NCBI RefSeq assembly: GCF_018129965.1
Contig: NZ_JAFCKW010000013.1
Span: forward strand, 1 to 64,000
Length of the DNA stretch: 64,000 bases
Direction: 5' to 3'
Source: Bradyrhizobium diazoefficiens
GTDB taxonomy: Bacteria; Pseudomonadota; Alphaproteobacteria; Rhizobiales; Xanthobacteraceae
Shown here one piece after another: positions 41,164 through 50,547 of the stretch. Each line of letters starts with the position of its first letter. The first letter of the stretch is position 1. The notes beneath the pieces were generated by a model that was not told the DNA's origin, did not search any database, and saw nothing but the letters and a program-made list of their open reading frames with translations. The translations under genes were made by a program, and so were the position numbers.

Positions 41164-42258
41164 ATGCGCACTGATCTCTTCGACTTCCACCTGCCTGCCG
41201 AGCGCATCGCGTTGCGCCCGGCAAGCCCGCGCGACTCCGCCAGGATGCTAGTCGTGGAGGGCGCCGCGCTGCACGACCAGACCATTGCCGACCTGCCGCA
41301 ATGGCTGAAGCCGGGTGACCAGCTCGTCGTCAACGACACCAAGGTGATCGCGGCGCAAATGAAGGGGCGCCGCATCGGCCGCGAGACCGAGCCGAAGATC
41401 GAGGCCACCCTGATCAAGCGCCTCGACGGCTCGCGCTGGCAGGCGCTGGTCAAGCCGGCGAAGAAGCTGACGGCCGGCGACCGCATCCGCTTCGGCAATG
41501 ACGGCAAGGTCTGCCTGCTCGGACATCTCGATGCCGAGGTCGAAGCCAAAGGCAGCGAAGGCGAGGTGACGCTGTCATTCTCGCTGCATGGACCCGCGCT
41601 GGACCAGGCGATCGCCGATCTCGGCAGCCCGCCGCTGCCGCCCTACATCGCCTCCAAGCGCACGCCCGACGACCAGGACCTCGCCGACTATCAGACCATG
41701 TTCGCGGCGAAAGAGGGCGCCGTTGCCGCGCCGACCGCGGGCCTGCATTTCACGCCGGCGCTGGAGCAGGCGCTGCGCGCGCGCGGTGTCGACGTCAACC
41801 GCATCACGCTGCATGTCGGGGCAGGGACGTTCCTCCCCGTGAAAGTGGACGATACCGACGGCCACAAGATGCATGCCGAGTGGGGCACGATCTCGGCCGA
41901 GACCGCGGACAAGCTCAACACCGCGCGGAAAAATGGCGGCCGCATCATCGCGGTCGGCACCACGTCGCTGCGCCTGCTCGAAAGCGCGGCGCGCGAGGAC
42001 GGCACCATTCAGCCGTTCACGGCCGAGACCTCGATCTTCATCACCCCCGGCTATCGCTTCCGCGCCGTGGATATCCTGATGACCAATTTCCATTTGCCGA
42101 AGTCGACGCTGTTCATCCTGGTGTCGGCGTTCTCCGGGCTCGACACCATGCAGCAGGCATACGCCCATGCGATCGCGAGCGGGTATCGATTTTATTCGTA
42201 CGGGGATGCGTGTTTGCTGTTTCGGGCGCGGCAGACCGGCTTCAGCGATCAGTCGTAG
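41164..42258 (+). CDS. queA: S-adenosylmethionine:tRNA ribosyltransferase-isomerase
   Basis: An enzyme of queuosine synthesis that transfers ribose from SAM onto the 7-aminomethyl-7-deazaguanine already in tRNA, forming epoxyqueuosine. 364 residues. Visible: start [53 protein letters not shown], and the C-terminal [20 protein letters not shown]. The tgt gene of the same pathway lies 5.7 kb downstream on the same strand, separated by five unrelated genes. Confidence 0.96.
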   Translation: MRTDLFDFHLPAERIALRPASPRDSARMLVVEGAALHDQTIADLPQWLKPGDQLVVNDTKVIAAQMKGRRIGRETEPKIEATLIKRLDGSRWQALVKPAKKLTAGDRIRFGNDGKVCLLGHLDAEVEAKGSEGEVTLSFSLHGPALDQAIADLGSPPLPPYIASKRTPDDQDLADYQTMFAAKEGAVAAPTAGLHFTPALEQALRARGVDVNRITLHVGAGTFLPVKVDDTDGHKMHAEWGTISAETADKLNTARKNGGRIIAVGTTSLRLLESAAREDGTIQPFTAETSIFITPGYRFRAVDILMTNFHLPKSTLFILVSAFSGLDTMQQAYAHAIASGYRFYSYGDACLLFRARQTGFSDQS

Positions 42259-42375
42259 CGATAGCCTCGTCCAGCGAGCGTGCTTGCGGCCGCTTCTGTA
42301 TCTTTGCCGTTTCGCAAGCAATTGGACGTAGCGTGACGGCCATCGACGTCCGCGATTGGTTGAGGAACCGTAAAC

Positions 42376-43506
42376 TTGCCGCTCCCGGCAGCGCACACCG
42401 TATCGGCCCCGTTCACGGGACGGAACTTCGTTGCGCTCGATGGATTGCGCGGCGTTGCGGCGATCATGGTCGCCCTCCGACATGCTCCTTTCCTCTCGGA
42501 TAATCCGGCTGCGTCGTCTGGATGGATGCGAAACAGCTACCTTGCCGTCGACCTGTTCTTCGTTCTGTCGGGATTTGTGCTGGAGCATGCCTATCGCGCA
42601 CGCTTCGCCAAGGGGTTGCCGGTCCGGTCATTCATGCTCGACAGGCTCCTGCGGCTCTACCCGCTCTACGCGCTGGCCTTCATCCTCTCGCTGCCCTTTC
42701 TACTTGCGCAGCTGGCCGTTGGCGTGCCGCACCCGATGCAAATGGTGCTCGGTCTGTTTTGCAGCGCGCTGATGCTGCCGACTCCGAATGCTGCCCACGC
42801 CGGCGCGGATCTCTACCCGTTCAACTTCGCCGCATGGTCGCTGTTCTTTGAGCTTTCGGCAAACCTGCTGTTTGCGGCTTTCGGACCGCGGCTCCGCACG
42901 ACCTTCCTGATCTGGCTCGTCGGCGGGTTCGCTTTTGCACTCGTGGCCTGCGCCACGATGGGATGGCTTGGATTCGGTATCGAAGTCGCGAAGCGCGGTG
43001 TCCTGGGGGGCGGGCCAACCTGGGAAACCTTCGGCGTCGGCGTGATACGGGTCGGGTTCGCGTTCTTTGCGGGTGTGTTGCTCTATCGATTCCACGACAC
43101 GGCGCGGTTGCCTCCGGCAACACCCGGGTTCGCGATCGGCTCATTCGCGCTGGTCATCGCCATTCTTGCGCTGGCGTTTCCCGCAAGCCTCGATCTCCCG
43201 TTGAGTCTCGTCTGCGTGATCGCAGTGTTTCCGCTTGCCATCATGATCTGCGCGCGTTTTGACTCTCCGCGGGGCACCCTATCAAGCGTGATGCAGACCC
43301 TCGGTCTTCTGTCCTACGGCATTTATGTTCTGCAGGTCGTGACGTTCCACGCGATTGAGGTTTGCGCCCTGAATCTTGGGATTCACTCGGCCCTTGCAGG
43401 GCTTGCTGCGATCCCCATGGTCGCGGTGGCAGCTTACGGCGCCACCGCGTTCGTCGATGTTCCCGTCAGGCTCGCGATGAAACAGGCTTTGAGGGGGGCC
43501 GCGTAG
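42376..43506 (+). CDS. Acyltransferase family 3 membrane protein (OafA/YrhL-type)
   Basis: A 376-residue polytopic inner-membrane acyltransferase. The family opening FVALDGLRGVAAIMVALRH (with the histidine) is followed by about ten hydrophobic segments and YLAVDLFFVLSGFVLEH. These proteins move acetyl or other acyl groups to cell-surface sugars. The start is TTG at 42376 with GAGGA at a 9-base spacing. Not linked to visible glycan genes except the remnants 6 kb upstream. Confidence 0.88.
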   Translation: MPLPAAHTVSAPFTGRNFVALDGLRGVAAIMVALRHAPFLSDNPAASSGWMRNSYLAVDLFFVLSGFVLEHAYRARFAKGLPVRSFMLDRLLRLYPLYALAFILSLPFLLAQLAVGVPHPMQMVLGLFCSALMLPTPNAAHAGADLYPFNFAAWSLFFELSANLLFAAFGPRLRTTFLIWLVGGFAFALVACATMGWLGFGIEVAKRGVLGGGPTWETFGVGVIRVGFAFFAGVLLYRFHDTARLPPATPGFAIGSFALVIAILALAFPASLDLPLSLVCVIAVFPLAIMICARFDSPRGTLSSVMQTLGLLSYGIYVLQVVTFHAIEVCALNLGIHSALAGLAAIPMVAVAAYGATAFVDVPVRLAMKQALRGAA

Positions 43507-43552
43507 GAGAGGGAGAACGGCAGCGCTCGGCGCCGCCTGCCCAATCCTCCGC

Positions 43553-44578
43553 TCAAGCCATCGCACGCTGCGGCAACAGCTCCGCGATCTGCACCGCATT
43601 CAGCGCGGCGCCCTTGAGCAGTTGGTCGGCCGCCACGAACATCGAGATCGAATGGCCACTGGGATCGCTGAGGTCCTTGCGGATGCGGCCGACCAGGACA
43701 TCGTCCTGGCCCGAGGCGTCGATCGGCATCGGGAAGTAGTTCTTCACGCGGTCGTCGACGATCCTCACGCCGGGTGCCTGCGCCATGATGGCGCGAACCT
43801 GGTCCTCGGTGATCGGATTCTCGCATTCGAAGGTGATGGCCTCGCAATGGGCGCGCAGCACCGGCACGCGGACGCAGGTGACGCCGATCGCGATCCTGTC
43901 GTCCTCGAAGATCTTGCGGGTCTCCTTGATGACCTTGGTCTCTTCGTCGTTGTAGCCGGTCTCGGGATCGACGGCGGTGTTGTGGTTGAAGAGATTGAAG
44001 GCGTAGGGGTGCGGCATCACCTTGGGCGTATAGACCTGCCCGTTTAGATTGGCGCGGGTGGACTCGACGAGTTCGTCCATCGCAGCGGCGCCGGCGCCGG
44101 AAGCCGCCTGATAGGTCGAGATGATCACGCGCTTGATGCGGTTCTTCTGGTGGATCGGCCACAGCGGCACCAGTGCGGTGATGGCGGCGCAGTTCGGGTT
44201 GGCGATGATGCCCTTGTGGTCGCGGATGCGGCCTGCGTTGATCTCGGGGATCACCAGCGGCACGTTCGGATCCATGCGGAAGGCGGAGGAGTTGTCGACC
44301 ACGACGGCGCCGGCCTTGACCGCGAGCGGTGCATACTTCTTCGAGATGCTGCCGCCGGCGGAGAACAAGGCGATGTCGACGCCCTGGAAGGCGCGCTCGG
44401 TCAGCTCCTCGATGACGACGTCCTTGCCGCGGAACGATACCGTCTTGCCGGCCGAGCGGGCGCTTGCGAGCGCCTTGAGCTTGCCGACGCGAAAGCCGCG
44501 CTTGTCCATGGTGGCGATGAATTCGGCGCCTACCGCACCGGTGACGCCGACAATCGCGACGACGGGATCGTTACTCAC
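43553..44578 (-). CDS. asd: Aspartate-semialdehyde dehydrogenase
   Basis: NADPH-dependent reduction of aspartyl phosphate to aspartate semialdehyde, the branch point to lysine/diaminopimelate, threonine and methionine. 341 residues. The Rossmann loop is VGVTGAVGAEF, the catalytic cysteine lies in IIANPNCAAITALVPL near residue 130, and FEDDRIAIGVTCVRVPVLRAHCEA carries the active-site histidine. The GTG at 44578 is chosen: GGAGG lies 5 bases before it, whereas an ATG at 44590 has none. A terminator hairpin and Thr-rich leader ORF precede it. Confidence 0.96.
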   Translation of the reverse strand: MSNDPVVAIVGVTGAVGAEFIATMDKRGFRVGKLKALASARSAGKTVSFRGKDVVIEELTERAFQGVDIALFSAGGSISKKYAPLAVKAGAVVVDNSSAFRMDPNVPLVIPEINAGRIRDHKGIIANPNCAAITALVPLWPIHQKNRIKRVIISTYQAASGAGAAAMDELVESTRANLNGQVYTPKVMPHPYAFNLFNHNTAVDPETGYNDEETKVIKETRKIFEDDRIAIGVTCVRVPVLRAHCEAITFECENPITEDQVRAIMAQAPGVRIVDDRVKNYFPMPIDASGQDDVLVGRIRKDLSDPSGHSISMFVAADQLLKGAALNAVQIAELLPQRAMA

Positions 44579-44610
44579 TGTGTCCTCCATTGAATTGCGA
44601 TTTAGACAAC

Positions 44611-44642
44611 AAAAAAGCCCCGGACCATCATGGGCGGGGCTT
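44611..44642 (-). promoter_or_regulatory. Predicted attenuator terminator in the asd leader
   Basis: On the minus strand a stem AAGCCCCG (44642-44635) pairs with CGGGGCTT and ends in six Ts (44616-44611). It stands only about 32 bp before the asd GTG, too close for a separate promoter to fit between, so transcription must pass it. This is the position of an attenuator. A copy of CGGGGC at 44700-44695 in the leader ORF could compete for the proximal arm as an antiterminator. Confidence 0.72.
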
Positions 44643-44672
44643 CGGTAGAGCTGATTGCGTTCTAGTCGACGA

Positions 44673-44744
44673 CTACAAGCGCACGCCTCCCCGGGCCCCG
44701 AAGGCCGTGGTGGTTTTGGTCGTGCGTTTGGCGGTCGTGAACAT
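44673..44744 (-). CDS. Threonine-rich leader peptide of asd (23 residues)
   Basis: ATG at 44744 opens a 23-codon frame (MFTTAKRTTKTTTAF, then GARGGVRL) ending with TAG at 44673-44675. Seven of the first 13 residues are Thr and two are Lys; both are end products of the pathway that asd serves. No Shine-Dalgarno is seen. The -10 box ends 8 bases before the ATG, so the mRNA probably starts at or within 0-3 bases of the ATG (leaderless). A palindrome (TAGTCG-T-CGACTA) starts at the stop codon. The ORF is short and its translation unproven. Confidence 0.62.
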   Translation of the reverse strand: MFTTAKRTTKTTTAFGARGGVRL

Positions 44745-44752
44745 GGCGGCGA

Positions 44753-44781
44753 CTTATGCGGGAGAGTCCGGCGCCCGTCAA
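44753..44781 (-). promoter_or_regulatory. Predicted promoter of the asd leader
   Basis: TTGACG (44781-44776) and CATAAG (44758-44753) are separated by 17 bp and lie just past the stop of the PepSY gene at 44810. Transcription would start at or a few bases before the leader ATG at 44744. Confidence 0.6.
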
Positions 44782-44809
44782 TGGCTTTTCGGCGGGATTG
44801 TGGCCGCTG

Positions 44810-45415
44810 CTATTTTGCGGCGGCGCCCGGCGGCTCGAGGATGACCTCCTTGAGGTCGTCACCGCTGATGACGACGATCGCGAAATTCAGCCGGCCATGT
44901 TCACGCATCAGCCCGCCGCTGATCGCCTTGCCGGATGCTGCGTGCTCGGCGACGCGGACCGCATCCGCAAGCCGGTGCCGGATCGCGCCGAGCGCGGCGA
45001 GATTGCTGCGATCGTCTAGCTCGAGCTCGCTCAGGGGGAGGGCAGCTTCGCCGCCGATGAGCTCGCCGGTGGAAGCGTTGATGGTGTGCCGCCAGATGCG
45101 GTCGTTTTGCAGGGTCTTGACACGGTAGACCGGTACGCCCGAGGCGCCATCGAAGCTGACATCCGCGGTCGTGGCGCCGGCGTGGCGCGCTTCGGCAATG
45201 GCCATGGCCTGGCTGATCGAGACGCTCGAACTGCGGAAGCGTTCGATCTCCCGGCTGACCGCCTGCCGGTCGGCCTCGGCGTTCTCATCTGCCTGCCCGT
45301 GGAGGGCCGTGGGCGTGCCACCGTCCGGGACAGCCGCCCGCACCGGCGCAGCAACGAACAGCGCCGACAGGGCGAATGCAAAGAAGATCAAGCGGGGTCG
45401 TCGTGCTGCCGTCAT
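44810..45415 (-). CDS. Exported PepSY-domain protein
   Basis: A 201-residue protein with a signal peptide at residues 1-27 (ends APVRA). The mature part has a PepSY-like fold: SISQAMAIAEARHAGATTADVSFDGASGVPVYRVKTLQNDRIWRHTINASTGELIGGE, with the VYxVxV strand and DxxTGE turn. PepSY domains usually act as inhibitory or stabilising modules near the envelope. The ATG at 45415 is taken; a longer open start at 45625 lies at the promoter. The promoter about 225 bp upstream carries a palindromic operator. Confidence 0.78.
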   Translation of the reverse strand: MTAARRPRLIFFAFALSALFVAAPVRAAVPDGGTPTALHGQADENAEADRQAVSREIERFRSSSVSISQAMAIAEARHAGATTADVSFDGASGVPVYRVKTLQNDRIWRHTINASTGELIGGEAALPLSELELDDRSNLAALGAIRHRLADAVRVAEHAASGKAISGGLMREHGRLNFAIVVISGDDLKEVILEPPGAAAK

Positions 45416-45715
45416 GCTCGAAACCCTTGGTACGTCCGAAGATCTGGCACATTCCAAAGACTGGAATGCGCGACATCGCGTCCGGGGAGTGTGCCCGATG
45501 GTCGTAAAGAATTCGCGGCCGACCGTGGGCAACGGCCGGCCGCGGAGCGCTGCTGCGGGCTGTACCCGTCGCAGCGATCTCAGCGATGCGGACCACCTTG
45601 GGGCTGGTAAAAAAGCGTTCCGCATCGCCTATAACTAAACCATACCGTATCGTTTTATTTTGGTCAATGGCGCGGCATGCTCCCCTTCGGGATAGGCCGC
45701 GAACTCACGGAATTG
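45416..45715. other. Gap (300 bp) with PepSY promoter and long leader
   Basis: The operator-bearing promoter lies at 45637-45667. The 5' leader to the PepSY start is about 215 bp and shows no recognisable ORF with a ribosome site. Confidence 0.5.
45637..45667 (-). promoter_or_regulatory. Promoter with overlapping palindromic operator, PepSY gene
   Basis: TTGACC (45667-45662), a 17-bp spacer and TATGGT (45644-45639) form a promoter reading toward the PepSY gene. A near-perfect 19-bp palindrome, AAACCATACCGTATCGTTT, covers 45637-45655 and so overlies the -10 box and part of the spacer. The same design occurs at 47842-47870. Confidence 0.68.
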
Positions 45716-46498
45716 TCAGCGGGAGGAGCGACGGCGCGGGCCGGCTTTCGCCGCGTCCTTGATGCGGCCGGCGGGGCCGAGCGCGCCGGCCAGGAACAGC
45801 TTGATCGCTGCGCGCATCCGCTTCTCGGCGGATTTGAATTCCATCGGCGTTCCGAACGTCGCCATGCGGTGGGTATGGCCCACGACGACATCGAGAAAAA
45901 CCTCGGCCGCAATGGTGGTGTCTTCGACGTCGAGGGCTGATTGCGCCACCAGATGATCGAAGAAGCGCGCCGTGGTGGCGACGGCCTTCAGCCAGCCCTC
46001 TTCCTTGCCGAGCTTGGCGATGTCGGGGAAATTGATGGCCTGTGACGTCATCATGCGGCTGAAGGCCATGGCGTCCGGCCCGCAGGTAAACGTCAGCATC
46101 TCCCGCCCGATCTCGACCAGCCGCTGCTCGACGGAGATGTCGGACGAACTGCCAAGCTGCGTTTCGGCTGCCGCCGAGAGTGGGGCAAGCCAGCGCGCAA
46201 TCTCGCGCCTCAGCACCGCCGTGAACAGGCCGCGCTTGTCGCCGTAGCGGGAATAGACGGTCGGCTTGCTGACGCGCGCCGCTTCCGCGACCGCATCCAG
46301 CGAGGTGGCGTCAAAGCCGCGGTCCAGGAACAGGCGGGTGGCGACCTCGATCAGCCGCTGGTCGCGCTCGATGGCGGCGCTTTTCGTCGGCCGCCCGCCG
46401 CGCGATTTCGGCACCTCGCGCCGGGACGATGCCGGTCTTGCCCTGGTCGCGGTCAATCCCATGCCCAATGATTCCTGCGCGGTCGCTACAATGGTCAT
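45716..46498 (-). CDS. TetR/AcrR-family transcriptional regulator
   Basis: A 260-residue repressor-type regulator. After a basic N terminus (about 35 residues, RGGRPTKSA) comes the TetR helix-turn-helix (about 45-90): VATRLFLDRGFDATSLDAVAEAARVSKPTVYSRYGDKRGLF. The C-terminal ligand-binding region includes VEEHVFLDVVVGHTHRMATFG-like residues. The start is uncertain: ATGs at 46498 and 46462 are possible, the latter with AGGAA. It lies between the PepSY and patatin genes, each with an alike operator; it is the natural candidate to bind both. Confidence 0.85.
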   Translation of the reverse strand: MTIVATAQESLGMGLTATRARPASSRREVPKSRGGRPTKSAAIERDQRLIEVATRLFLDRGFDATSLDAVAEAARVSKPTVYSRYGDKRGLFTAVLRREIARWLAPLSAAAETQLGSSSDISVEQRLVEIGREMLTFTCGPDAMAFSRMMTSQAINFPDIAKLGKEEGWLKAVATTARFFDHLVAQSALDVEDTTIAAEVFLDVVVGHTHRMATFGTPMEFKSAEKRMRAAIKLFLAGALGPAGRIKDAAKAGPRRRSSR

Positions 46499-46599
46499 TC
46501 GCTCTATAACGCGCAGGACCGGGGACGTCATCGCGAATCTGGCCGAACTGGCCGTATCGTCAACGGCTCCTCAAGGCCGTCATTCCAGCGCGTGAGTCC

Positions 46600-47826
46600 C
46601 TAGGGCAGTGCCGAGGTCCAGGCCTGTCCGGCCGCCGCTTTCTCATATCCGTACTGATAGAGCGCTCGCATATAGGCGGTGTCGAACCCTTCCGAGGGCG
46701 GTGCGGGATAATCGCGCGCGATATAGGAGAGGTGGAAGCCCAGATTGTTGCGCTTGGCGAAATCATAGGTCGAGAAGATGATCGAGCGCGTCTGCGACTG
46801 GGTGATCGACGACAGGCTGCGCGAGGCGACGTCAATGGTGCTGTTGGAGACCAGCTCGAAGTTGCGTTCGATCTTCTTGTTGACGAGGATGTAGATCTCC
46901 ATCTTCGTGTTGGCCGGCATGCGCCCCTGGAAGAGCAGGGCCTCCGGCAGCGTCAGCACCGGCGCCGTCACGCCGCCGTCGACATGCATCTCCTGAAATC
47001 TGTGTCCCTGGCCTTCGGCTTCGATCAGGATGGGCGGAAATACCAGCGGAATGCTGGCGGAAGCCGCCATCACGTCGCGAAACAGCTTGAGCGCCTCGGG
47101 CGTCCCCACGGCGGCGATCTTGCCCATGTCCCAGATGGCGGTTCGCTGGGTGTCGAGATCGGTCGTCACCACCAGCAGCCTGCGGCCCTTGGCATTTTCG
47201 CGGGCGACCTGCTCCAGGATCTCCGGCCCGACATAGCGTGCCACCAGCTCGCGCAGCCGCTGATTGCCGAACAGGCCGGAGCCGAACAGGACGCGCATGA
47301 TGCTGGGATCGTTCAGCAGGCTTTCGGCGATGCCGCTGGTGTAGACCTCCTTCAGCGTGTCGTCATATTGCGATCCCAGAAACGCGAAAGGCGCAATCAG
47401 GCCGCCGGTGCTCACGCCGGACACGACGGAAAAGGCGGGGCGCGTGCCGGCCGCGCTCCAGCCGTTCAGCACCCCCACGCCATAGGCGCCATCGGCGCCG
47501 CCGCCGGAGAGCGCCAGATAGCTCCTGATGAGGGGGAAGTTGAATTTCGTGACGGGGTCGTCGGTGTAGCGGCGCAAGCCGTCGATATCGAGCACCCGCG
47601 ACGTACTGGCTTCGGCGGCGGTATAGGGCGTGCGGGGCAGGGAGGTGCAGGCGGCGAGCGCCAGGCTGGAGGCCAGCACCAGTGATCCAATCAGGCGGGA
47701 AATTGTCTGCCCGATCTGGCCACGCGAGGAGCCTGATGTTTCGGTCGAACATGAAGCGGAGGGCATTGGCGGCAGCTGACGATCACGAATCTTGCAGCCG
47801 CCGGCAAGCCTGCCGCAGCATCCCAT
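46600..47826 (-). CDS. Patatin-like phospholipase lipoprotein
   Basis: A 408-residue lipoprotein (signal ends SLALAAC). The patatin core has the oxyanion motif YLALSGGGADGAYGVG near residue 107, the nucleophile in VSGVSTGGL (GxSxG) and the catalytic Asp in HVDGG near residue 275. It should be an envelope-bound acyl hydrolase. The ATG at 47826 has GGGGA about 7 bases before it; a second ATG at 47766 lacks one. A promoter-operator precedes it. It is tail-to-head with the TetR gene 100 bp downstream. Confidence 0.86.
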   Translation of the reverse strand: MGCCGRLAGGCKIRDRQLPPMPSASCSTETSGSSRGQIGQTISRLIGSLVLASSLALAACTSLPRTPYTAAEASTSRVLDIDGLRRYTDDPVTKFNFPLIRSYLALSGGGADGAYGVGVLNGWSAAGTRPAFSVVSGVSTGGLIAPFAFLGSQYDDTLKEVYTSGIAESLLNDPSIMRVLFGSGLFGNQRLRELVARYVGPEILEQVARENAKGRRLLVVTTDLDTQRTAIWDMGKIAAVGTPEALKLFRDVMAASASIPLVFPPILIEAEGQGHRFQEMHVDGGVTAPVLTLPEALLFQGRMPANTKMEIYILVNKKIERNFELVSNSTIDVASRSLSSITQSQTRSIIFSTYDFAKRNNLGFHLSYIARDYPAPPSEGFDTAYMRALYQYGYEKAAAGQAWTSALP

Positions 47827-47841
47827 CCAGTCCCCAGGATG

Positions 47842-47870
47842 AAACTACACTGTTTCGTTTTATTTTTCAA
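47842..47870 (-). promoter_or_regulatory. Promoter with overlapping palindromic operator, patatin gene
   Basis: TTGAAA (47870-47865), a 17-bp spacer and TAGTTT (47847-47842) are followed 15 bp later by the ATG at 47826. The 19-bp imperfect palindrome AAACTACACTGTTTCGTTT at 47842-47860 shares AAACnAnACnGTnTnGTTT with the operator at 45637-45655. On the minus strand the spacer of both sites contains AATAAAACGA. Confidence 0.68.
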
Positions 47871-47971
47871 GCCGCGGTGGCTTCGAGTCCGCGTCAGAAA
47901 TGTCCCACTCTGAGACATTGCGCGACCAGAGCGGGTTGATCGGCCGTGACCGACACGCAATAAGCACGCCC

Positions 47972-49120
47972 ATGAATCTGCCCAGCAACGATCTCCCCAA
48001 TCATTTCGAACTGCTCGCCACCGACGGCGCCGCGCGCACCGGGCGCCTGACCACGCCGCATGGCGTGGTGCGGACGCCGGCCTTCATGCCGGTCGGAACC
48101 GCCGGCGCCATGAAGGGCATGCACTGGCGCGAGGTACGCGAGGCCGGCGCCGACATCGTGCTCGGCAACACCTATCATTTGATGCTGCGTCCCGGTGCCG
48201 AACGGATCGCCGCGCTCGGCGGCTTGCAGAGGTTCACCGGCTGGAACGGGCCGATGCTGACGGATTCCGGCGGCTTCCAGGTGATGTCGCTCTCGGACCT
48301 GCGCAAGGTCACCGAGCATGCCGTCACATTTCGCTCGCATATCGACGGCGCCAAGGTCGAACTGTCGCCGGAGCGCTCGATCGAGGTGCAACGCTTGCTC
48401 GGCTCCGACATCGCGATGCAAATGGACGAGTGCGTGCGGCTGCCGGCCGAGCGCGAGGACATCGACCGCGCGATGCAATTGTCGCTGCGCTGGGCCGAGC
48501 GCAGCAAGCGCGCCTTCGAGACCGCGCCACAAGGCTACATGCTGTTCGGCATCGTACAGGGCGGCGACATCCCGCAGCTTCGTCATGCCAGCGCACAGGG
48601 TCTCGTCGAGATCGGATTTCATGGCTATGCGATCGGCGGTCTCGCCGTCGGCGAGCCGCAGGCGGTGATGCTTGCGATGATCGACGAAACCGCGCCGGCG
48701 CTCCCGGCCGACCGGCCGCGCTACCTGATGGGCGTCGGTACGCCCGATGATATCCTGGAGGCGGTGAAGCGCGGCATCGACATGTTCGATTGCGTGATGC
48801 CGACGCGCAATGGCCGGCACGGCGTCGCCTTCACCCGGTTCGGCCAGGTGAATCTGCGCAACGCGCGCCACGCCGACGATCCGCGTCCGCTCGACGAGGA
48901 GAGTTCCTGGCCGTCGGCGCGGACCTACGCGCGGGCCTATCTGCATCATCTCGTCAAGGCCGGCGAGACTTTGGGAGCGATGCTGCTGTCCGAGATCAAC
49001 ATCGCCTATTACCAGTTCCTGATGCTTGGCATCAGGGATGCGATCGCACACGGAACCTTCGATGCGTTTTATCAGCGCACGCGCGAGGACTGGGCGCGGG
49101 GCGACATTGCCCCGCGCTAA
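47972..49120 (+). CDS. tgt: tRNA-guanine(34) transglycosylase lacking zinc cysteines
   Basis: Exchanges guanine-34 for preQ1 in queuosine-type tRNAs. 382 residues, normal length. The core is intact: [19 protein letters not shown] with the general-acid Asp, [22 protein letters not shown], and [13 protein letters not shown] with the nucleophilic Asp. The usual CxCxxC zinc segment instead reads [19 protein letters not shown] (residues about 308-327). All three cysteines are absent while the His region remains. Start ATG 47972 gives MNLPSND; a longer open start at 47900 is less likely. Confidence 0.93.
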   Translation: MNLPSNDLPNHFELLATDGAARTGRLTTPHGVVRTPAFMPVGTAGAMKGMHWREVREAGADIVLGNTYHLMLRPGAERIAALGGLQRFTGWNGPMLTDSGGFQVMSLSDLRKVTEHAVTFRSHIDGAKVELSPERSIEVQRLLGSDIAMQMDECVRLPAEREDIDRAMQLSLRWAERSKRAFETAPQGYMLFGIVQGGDIPQLRHASAQGLVEIGFHGYAIGGLAVGEPQAVMLAMIDETAPALPADRPRYLMGVGTPDDILEAVKRGIDMFDCVMPTRNGRHGVAFTRFGQVNLRNARHADDPRPLDEESSWPSARTYARAYLHHLVKAGETLGAMLLSEINIAYYQFLMLGIRDAIAHGTFDAFYQRTREDWARGDIAPR

Positions 49121-49133
49121 AGGGTGACAGGCG

Positions 49134-49352
49134 TCAGTTACAGACGATCCGCTGCTTCACGGCGTGTCTGGTGACGAAGCCATAGCCGCAATTGTCGCAG
49201 GTCCAGAGATAGCTGATCATCTGGTCCGAGACGTAGGCGGAAGCTTCTGCGGCGACCATGGAGTCGGCGCAAACGGGACAGCTGGGCAACTCGCTGCAAC
49301 GCGGATTACGCCGTGGCGCTACGGTCGACAACACTTCAGCGACTGCTGACAT
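49134..49352 (-). CDS. Small zinc-ribbon protein, unknown function
   Basis: A 72-residue protein with CPVC near residue 26 and CDNC near residue 52, the spacing of a zinc ribbon, ending in VTRHAVKQRIVCN. The ATG at 49352 has GGGAGG about 9 bases upstream. Convergent with tgt, 13 bp between the stops. Function unknown. Confidence 0.75.
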   Translation of the reverse strand: MSAVAEVLSTVAPRRNPRCSELPSCPVCADSMVAAEASAYVSDQMISYLWTCDNCGYGFVTRHAVKQRIVCN

Positions 49353-49566
49353 CGTGGTGACCTCCCTGCTTCGAGACCTAAAGTTTAACATAAGCAGAAT
49401 CAGTTGACGAGGTCGCAACACAAAAGCGTTGGTTTTCTGCTAATTATAGCTCACGCGATTTTGCGCCGCAGCGTGTGCCGCATTGTCGCTTGCGTGTCGC
49501 CGCAAGCTGCCCGCAACTGCGGGAAAAACTAGGATCAAAGCGTATTGTCGTCACAGGGAGTTCATC

Positions 49567-50544
<978 letters not shown>

Positions 50545-50547
50545 GAC

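Noticed and set aside
44590-44590. ATG start of asd at 44590
   Set aside because: It is followed by GGAGG and a GTG 12 bases later at ideal spacing, so this ATG is part of the ribosome site, not the start.
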